DNA from: Pseudoflavonifractor capillosus
GTDB taxonomy: Bacteria > Bacillota > Clostridia > Oscillospirales > Oscillospiraceae
Direction: 5' to 3'
NCBI RefSeq assembly: GCF_016899775.1
Contig: NZ_JACJJE010000031.1
Location: 1-36,453 of the forward strand
DNA length: 36,453 nt
The position numbers were made by a program, and so were the translations under genes. Below the pieces are notes generated by a model. That model was not told the origin of the DNA and did no database searches. It worked only from the letters and a program-made list of their open reading frames with translations. Shown one piece after another: positions 32,956 through 36,453 of this stretch (within the stretch, counting starts at the first letter, position 1; every line of letters begins with the position of its first letter).

Positions 32956-33873
32956 ATGAATATGGGATCACTGTTTGGCCTGCAGGGCGCGCTGTTTACC
33001 ATGATGCTGATTGGGGCGTGGCTGAAGCGGCGCGGAACCATTGACGAGACGGGGAAAAAGTGTCTGACCGATCTGTGTGTCAACGTCATTATTCCGTGCA
33101 ATATTTTCAAATCCTGTCTCATTGAGTTCAACGCCGGTATTTTTCGCGCCTGCGGCTTGTTGCTCCTGTCGGCGGTGCTTCTGCAGCTGATCTGCCTGCT
33201 GCTGAACCGATGGTTGTTTAACCGCTGCGAGCCCCGGCGCAGGAAGGTGCTCCAGTATTGCACTATCGTGCCCATGAGCGGATTTTTAGGCAATCCCATT
33301 GCCGAGGGGATTTACAGTGAACTGGGGGTGCTGTACACCTCGATTTTTCTGATTCCCATGCGGGTGGTCATGTGGTCGGCGGGGACCACCTATTTTGTGG
33401 CGGATGAGACGCTGGACAAGAAACAGGTGGCCAAAAACGTTTTGACCCACCCCTGCCTGCTGGCGGTCTATTTGGGACTTTTGGCCATGGTCACACAGAT
33501 TTCTCTGCCCGCTGTGGTGACACAGACGGTACAGTATATCGCCGCCTGCAATTCCGCCGTTACAATGTTTCTTGTGGGGACGATCCTGGCCGATGTGAAG
33601 CTTTCCAGCCTGTTGGACCGGACGGCCCTTTTGTTCAGCTTGTTCCGTCTGGGCGCGCTGCCCGCCCTGGCGCTGGGGGTGGGGCTTCTCCTGGGATTGG
33701 AGCCCATCTCTTTGGGAGTCAGCGTGTTGATGACCGGAATGCCAGCGGGGGCCACGGCGGCCATCTTCGCGGCGCGGTATCACAGCGACGCGGCCTTTGC
33801 CACCCGGTGCGTGGTGCTGAGTACCCTGCTGTCTATGGTCACCCTGCCGCTCTGGGCCCATGCGGTGGGCTGA
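32956..33873 (+). CDS. AEC-family permease
   Basis: The 305-residue polytopic protein belongs to the auxin efflux carrier family, which in bacteria includes malate and malonate permeases. About ten hydrophobic helices are visible, with conserved prolines and asparagines in VNVIIPCNIFKSC and PMSGFLGNPIAEGIY, and the repeat-related C-terminal GMPAGATAAIFAARY. GGAGGGATCGAC precedes the ATG; the frame is open further upstream, into the LysR gene, but without coding signs. Codon use seems a little more AT-rich than in the neighbours. It is controlled from the shared LysR gap. Confidence 0.92.
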   Translation: MNMGSLFGLQGALFTMMLIGAWLKRRGTIDETGKKCLTDLCVNVIIPCNIFKSCLIEFNAGIFRACGLLLLSAVLLQLICLLLNRWLFNRCEPRRRKVLQYCTIVPMSGFLGNPIAEGIYSELGVLYTSIFLIPMRVVMWSAGTTYFVADETLDKKQVAKNVLTHPCLLAVYLGLLAMVTQISLPAVVTQTVQYIAACNSAVTMFLVGTILADVKLSSLLDRTALLFSLFRLGALPALALGVGLLLGLEPISLGVSVLMTGMPAGATAAIFAARYHSDAAFATRCVVLSTLLSMVTLPLWAHAVG

Positions 33874-33885
33874 GGCCTTCAAAGG

Positions 33886-33914
33886 TTGCATTTTCCGCCG
33901 GGAGCGGGTATAAT
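33886..33914 (+). promoter_or_regulatory. Signal peptidase promoter
   Basis: TTGCAT (33886-33891), a 17-nt spacer and a perfect TATAAT (33909-33914). Confidence 0.75.
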
Positions 33915-33947
33915 AAAAAAATCGCATCCCTCACAGGAGGTAGACCC

Positions 33948-34613
33948 ATGTCGGAAGCATTTGAATTTACCCAACAGCCCGAGGAGCAGCCCGCCCCCCA
34001 GCCCCAGGAGGGACCGGAGAACGGGACCGCGCCGGAGGGGGAAAACGCCCCGGAGGAGCAGGAGAAGAAGCCCCCGGAGGACGTATTTTACTGGCTCAAC
34101 GCCCTGACCACCGCCCTGGTGTGCCTGGTGATCGTGTTCACCTTCTTTGGGCGGCTCACCCGGGTGGACGGGCCGTCCATGGAGAATACCCTGCACGACG
34201 GACAGCTGCTGCTGGTCCAGTCCCTGGGCTATGAGCCCGAGCAGGGGGATATTGTGGTGCTGAACAAGACCACGGTGGAGCACCTGGGGGGCGTGGCCAT
34301 CGTCAAGCGGGTCATCGCCACCGGCGGACAGACGGTGGATATCGACTATGCCACCAACAGCGTCTATGTGGACGGAGAGCGGCTGGACGAGCCCTACATC
34401 AAGGAAGTGATGCAGGACGTGACCCTGACCGACCCCTACCGGGCTCAGACCCACATCGAGGTGCCGGAGGGCTCCATCTTCGTGATGGGGGACAACCGGA
34501 ACAACTCTGACGACAGCCGGGATGACCGCATCGGCTGTATCGACGAGGACTATGTGCTGGGCAAGGTATTTTTCTCCATCTTCCCCTTTGATACCTTTGG
34601 ACCCATGGAGTGA
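33948..34613 (+). CDS. lepB: Signal peptidase I
   Basis: The 221-residue membrane serine protease cuts signal peptides from exported proteins, downstream of SecA in the same pathway. After an acidic, proline-rich N-terminus of about 45 residues comes one membrane helix, then the catalytic serine in GPSMENTL, the catalytic lysine in VAIVKRVIA and the MGDNRNNSDDSRD box. ACAGGAGG precedes the ATG; upstream in-frame starts have no site. The long acidic N-terminal tail (PEEQPAPQPQEGPENG) is unusual but seen in related gut Clostridia. It is monocistronic between its promoter and a bidirectional terminator. Confidence 0.95.
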   Translation: MSEAFEFTQQPEEQPAPQPQEGPENGTAPEGENAPEEQEKKPPEDVFYWLNALTTALVCLVIVFTFFGRLTRVDGPSMENTLHDGQLLLVQSLGYEPEQGDIVVLNKTTVEHLGGVAIVKRVIATGGQTVDIDYATNSVYVDGERLDEPYIKEVMQDVTLTDPYRAQTHIEVPEGSIFVMGDNRNNSDDSRDDRIGCIDEDYVLGKVFFSIFPFDTFGPME

Positions 34614-34642
34614 AAAAACGGCCGCTTCCGCGGCCGTTTTTT
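34613..34642. terminator. Bidirectional terminator after signal peptidase
   Basis: A6 then CGGCCGC/GCGGCCG with a TTCC loop and T6, between the converging lepB and sigma-like genes. Confidence 0.92.
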
Positions 34643-34644
34643 GA

Positions 34645-34962
34645 TTAAGGCATATTGCGCAGGTAGGCCTCCGCCCCGTAGCGCAGGCAGCGCTGGAGCC
34701 GCCGCTCCCCCCGCTTGATGGTGCGGGAGATGGTGGACTTGTCCACCCCCAGCTTTTCCCCGATCTCCCGCATGTTGTACCCCTCGGCGTAGTAGAGAAG
34801 CAGCACCGTGCGCTGCTTCTCGGTCACGTCCTCCTGGAGGGCGCGGATCAGGTTGCGCTTGAGCCGGCTCAGCTCCCGGCTGTTGTCCCCGGCCATCTGC
34901 CGGGAGTAGACCGCCATGTCCGCGGCGTAGTGCCGCCCCCTTCTATAGCGTGTATTTGGCAT
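34645..34962 (-). CDS. Sigma-70 region-4-like DNA-binding protein
   Basis: The 105-residue protein is mostly a sigma region 4 helix-turn-helix: VTEKQRTVLLLYYAEGYNM followed by REIGEKLGVDKSTISRTIK. Region 2 is missing, so it is not a complete sigma factor; it could be an accessory sigma, an anti-activator or a stand-alone regulator. The preceding basic stretch (TRYRRGRHYAADM) may contact DNA. The ATG at 34962 has a GGGGG-rich site and lies inside the 3' end of the upstream gene (20-nt overlap). It is the last gene of a three-gene overlapping set. Confidence 0.85.
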   Translation of the reverse strand: MPNTRYRRGRHYAADMAVYSRQMAGDNSRELSRLKRNLIRALQEDVTEKQRTVLLLYYAEGYNMREIGEKLGVDKSTISRTIKRGERRLQRCLRYGAEAYLRNMP

Positions 34963-35176
34963 TGCGGCGGTACCCCCTCTCGTAGTAGCGCTCGGTGAGG
35001 ACGGCCAGCTCCCGGGCCTCCCGCAGCATGGTGGACAGCATATGGATGCGCTCATTGAGCATGAGGCGCTGATCCTCGTTTTCGGTGCGCTCCAGCACCG
35101 CCTGAAGCTGGCAGATGCGGAAGTCCAGCGCCCGGGCGTGGGCCCGGTACTCCACCGATAATTCCAATAAGGTCAT
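34943..35176 (-). CDS. Small coiled-coil protein of unknown function
   Basis: The 77-residue highly charged protein is predicted to be one or two long helices, with heptad-like LELSVEYRAHARALDF and ICQLQAVLERTENED. I do not recognise a family. GGAGGAGAGGG precedes the ATG, which overlaps the stop of the zinc-ribbon gene by ATGA. Its own 3' end overlaps the sigma-like gene by 20 nt, so all three are surely cotranscribed. The role is presumably tied to the regulator (inference). Confidence 0.75.
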   Translation of the reverse strand: MTLLELSVEYRAHARALDFRICQLQAVLERTENEDQRLMLNERIHMLSTMLREARELAVLTERYYERGYRRNAKYTL

Positions 35177-35373
35177 GGTTCCCTCTCCTCCTTTTCCTTT
35201 CTCCGCCGGTCGGGACGCTGCCGGTTCGCGCACCGCACGCACACCAGCTGCCCGCCCCGCCGGAGCATCCGGTCCCCCCGGTACTGCTCCTCCCCGCACA
35301 GGGGGCACAGGGCGGCCGGAGCCGCCAGCTGCACGTCCCGCAGGGGAGGGAGCAGGCCGGAGATCCCTAACAT
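35173..35373 (-). CDS. Small zinc-ribbon protein
   Basis: The 66-residue protein has two knuckles, CPLCGEE and CVRCANR, about 25 residues apart, and a very basic end (RPDRRRKEKEE). This is the layout of a zinc ribbon that could bind nucleic acid. The ATG at 35373 is preceded by AAGGAGGTG at a rather long distance of about 13 nt; an in-frame ATG at 35400 overlaps that ribosome site and is less likely. It is first in the overlapping set with the coiled-coil and sigma-like genes. No family name is recognised. Confidence 0.7.
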   Translation of the reverse strand: MLGISGLLPPLRDVQLAAPAALCPLCGEEQYRGDRMLRRGGQLVCVRCANRQRPDRRRKEKEEREP

Positions 35374-35491
35374 TCTCGTGGCGCACCACCTCCTTTGCAT
35401 TGGAATAGACGGCCGCCCCGCCGGAGTGGAGACGGGCGGAGAGGCCGGATGAGAGGCAAAAAAAGAAAAAAGAAAAATTTGAAAAAAGTTG

Positions 35492-35520
35492 TTGACAAGG
35501 TGTACACTTTCTGGTAAAAT
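35492..35520 (+). promoter_or_regulatory. tRNA promoter
   Basis: Perfect TTGACA (35492-35497), a 17-nt spacer and TAAAAT (35515-35520), 31 nt before tRNA-Thr. Confidence 0.85.
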
Positions 35521-35551
35521 AACACCTGCTGTTGGACAGCACTCTTGAGTT

Positions 35552-35627
35552 GCTGGTGTAGCTCAGCCGGTAGAGCAGCTGATTTGTAATCAGCAGGTCG
35601 GGGGTTCGAATCCGTCCACCAGCTCCA
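35552..35627 (+). tRNA. tRNA-Thr (anticodon TGT)
   Basis: 76 nt with encoded CCA. Acceptor GCTGGTG pairs with CACCAGC, the D-loop has AGCTCAGCCGGTAGAGC, the anticodon loop TTTGTAA gives TGT, and the T-arm has GGTTCGAATCC. Confidence 0.97.
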
Positions 35628-35638
35628 CAATTTCATAT

Positions 35639-35723
35639 GGAGGAGTTCCCGAGTGGCCAAAGGGGGCAGACTGTAAATCTGTTGCGTTTCGCTTCGGTGG
35701 TTCGAATCCACCCTCCTCCACCA
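35639..35723 (+). tRNA. tRNA-Tyr (anticodon GTA)
   Basis: 85 nt with encoded CCA. Acceptor GGAGGAG pairs with CTCCTCC, the anticodon stem CAGA/TCTG holds the loop CTGTAAA (GTA), and a long variable arm is present as expected for tRNA-Tyr. Confidence 0.96.
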
Positions 35724-35760
35724 AGTCGGAGCAAGCTGATCGCTTGCTCCGACTTTTTTT
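35723..35760 (+). terminator. tRNA operon terminator
   Basis: AAGTCGGAGCAAGC and GCTTGCTCCGACTT form a 14-bp stem followed by T5. It begins at the last base of the tRNA CCA. Confidence 0.9.
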
Positions 35761-36193
35761 GAAAGTCAGAGTGCGCACAACCGCGGTTCCTCCCTTCCAA
35801 GTCGCAGCCGCTTGCGCTGGGCTGCGATTTGGGTTCCGCCGCTTCTTTATAATTCCTGGCCTGCGGCCAGGAACGGCGCGAAAGCGCCGCCGGCCTGAAG
35901 GCCGGTTTTTGTGGCGTTTCTATCTGTGTTTATAATTTCAAAAGCTCGATTTTAACCATTCCCTCCCCATCCGGAGTAAGAGAAATCTTGCTCCGGTTTT
36001 CTTTTCCGCCGCTGAACCTGGGGGCGTGCCTCTGGCTGAGGCGTGGAACGCTGCGCCGCTGTGCAGGATCAGGAGAGCGTGCCGGGCAGCCGTTCACCGG
36101 TGCGGCAGTCCACAAATTTTCCGCGACCTGTGGAAAAGTCGCTCCGCCTTCGGCTGTCTGGCGGCGCGAGGAGGAAAATTTAACCCACAAAAT
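35761..36193. other. Gene-poor stretch with two terminator-like hairpins
   Basis: No supported gene. CCGGCC-TGAA-GGCCGG plus T5 lies at 35890-35910 and CCGGAG/CTCCGG plus T4 at 35971-36000. Other small palindromes (CCTGGCC/GGCCAGG, GGCGC/GCGCC) lie before the first. A minus-strand frame at 35930-36190 has only a TTG start, no ribosome site and low-complexity content, so it is not called. Confidence 0.5.
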
Positions 36194-36207
36194 AGAACGT
36201 ATGTTCG
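36194..36207. promoter_or_regulatory. LexA (SOS) box
   Basis: AGAACGTATGTTCG, or CGAACATACGTTCT on the other strand, fits the Gram-positive LexA consensus CGAACRNRYGTTYC in all but the outermost base. A TATCATAAT segment nearby (36217-36225) could be a plus-strand -10. No lexA or SOS gene is visible; the IS3 end lies about 110 nt to the right. Confidence 0.6.
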
Positions 36208-36316
36208 AGTTTGTGGTATCATAATACCCCCCATTTCCTCAGATGTCAAGGGGGTGTGGGGAAAAATACGAATACAGTCCCAAAAACAGGACACATAAAA
36301 GCGTCCGCCTCGATGG

Positions 36317-36453
36317 TGAACTGCCCCAAATTGTACGGACATCACAAAAAGCGCCTGCGGATGTAAGAATAAGGAGTTTAGTATGAGAGGCGTCGCGCCA
36401 GCGGCGCCTCTCCAGTTTTTAGTTGGATGCGCTCATGGTTGTAGAAGTGAATA
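36317..36453 (-). mobile_element. IS3-family insertion sequence, one end
   Basis: The left edge begins TGAACTGCCCCAAATTG, a form common for IS3/IS150-group terminal repeats (TG start). The transposase 3' end follows inside at 36378. The element runs off the window, so its full length, other end and target duplication cannot be seen. Confidence 0.7.
36378..36453 (-). CDS. IS3-family transposase OrfB, C-terminal end
   Basis: Only the last 24 codons and the TAA are in the window. They read IHFYNHERIQLKTGEAPL then ARRLSY, the usual C-terminus of IS3/IS150-group DDE transposases (consensus FYNxxRIQxKL). The catalytic residues lie outside. The gene reads leftwards out of the insertion sequence, ending about 60 nt from the IS edge. 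Confidence 0.85.
   Translation of the reverse strand, partial: IHFYNHERIQLKTGEAPLARRLSY

Noticed and set aside
35930-36190. Minus-strand frame of 86 residues near the SOS box
   Set aside because: TTG start, no ribosome site, no recognisable motif, and it crosses a terminator-like hairpin.

Overview
The window looks like a chromosomal segment of a spore-forming, GC-rich member of the Clostridia, most likely family Oscillospiraceae (relatives of Flavonifractor, Lawsonibacter or Intestinimonas). This rests on the strong G+C codon bias, the endospore genes spoIID and spoIVB, Firmicutes-only families (DUF896, DUF4250, YmdB, YhaO/YhaN), consensus sigma-A promoters with strong AGGAGG ribosome binding sites, and intergenic palindromic repeats. 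The lineage is inferred by eye and was not checked by database search.

Layout. Positions 1-2778 hold the end of a YlmH-like S4 protein, a DUF896 protein, a DegV fatty-acid-binding protein and an AI-2E/YtvI-like membrane protein, all on the plus strand. Positions 2779-4014 are a gene-free, repeat-rich stretch that ends in two displaced copies of the secA 3' tail. The secA gene (minus) is followed by a tandem glycine riboswitch that controls a sodium:alanine/glycine symporter. From 8.7 to 15.2 kb come a two-component system (minus), a pepD dipeptidase (plus), an FMN-reductase-type flavoprotein, an iron alcohol dehydrogenase and a LysR regulator (all minus). From 15.3 to 18.5 kb there is an apparent catabolic unit: aminotransferase, fumarylacetoacetate-hydrolase-family protein and an unrecognised cysteine-tailed protein, divergent from the LysR gene. 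Next are a half-size chromate-transporter pair, a small zincin overlapping a pentapeptide-repeat protein, a dCMP deaminase, a zinc-ribbon membrane protein, spoIID and ymdB. A second gene-free repeat region (24.24-25.41 kb) precedes the yhaO/yhaN-like nuclease/ATPase pair. The last third has spoIVB, DUF4250, an amidohydrolase, a LysR/AEC-transporter divergent pair, signal peptidase I, a three-gene overlapping mini-operon (zinc ribbon, coiled coil, sigma region 4), tRNA-Thr and tRNA-Tyr, a lone LexA-type box and one end of an IS3-family element that runs off the window.

The most unusual content is intergenic. Family 1 is a roughly 185-225 nt non-coding element present three times (8.79, 22.02 and 29.12 kb) in one orientation. 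Its internal hairpins are kept by compensatory base changes. Two of the copies sit between two near-identical copies of a local GC-rich hairpin, as if insertion had duplicated a whole terminator-like palindrome. Family 2 is a separate element of about 150-300 nt (3.1-3.4 kb reversed, 24.4-24.7 kb, 25.2-25.4 kb) whose stems covary across the three copies. Around these lie short palindromes ending in CCCCTAC. The two displaced secA tails differ from the real tail only by synonymous changes wherever they still align. These are the best candidates for something undescribed.

No CRISPR array, rRNA, prophage structural gene or complete insertion sequence was seen.
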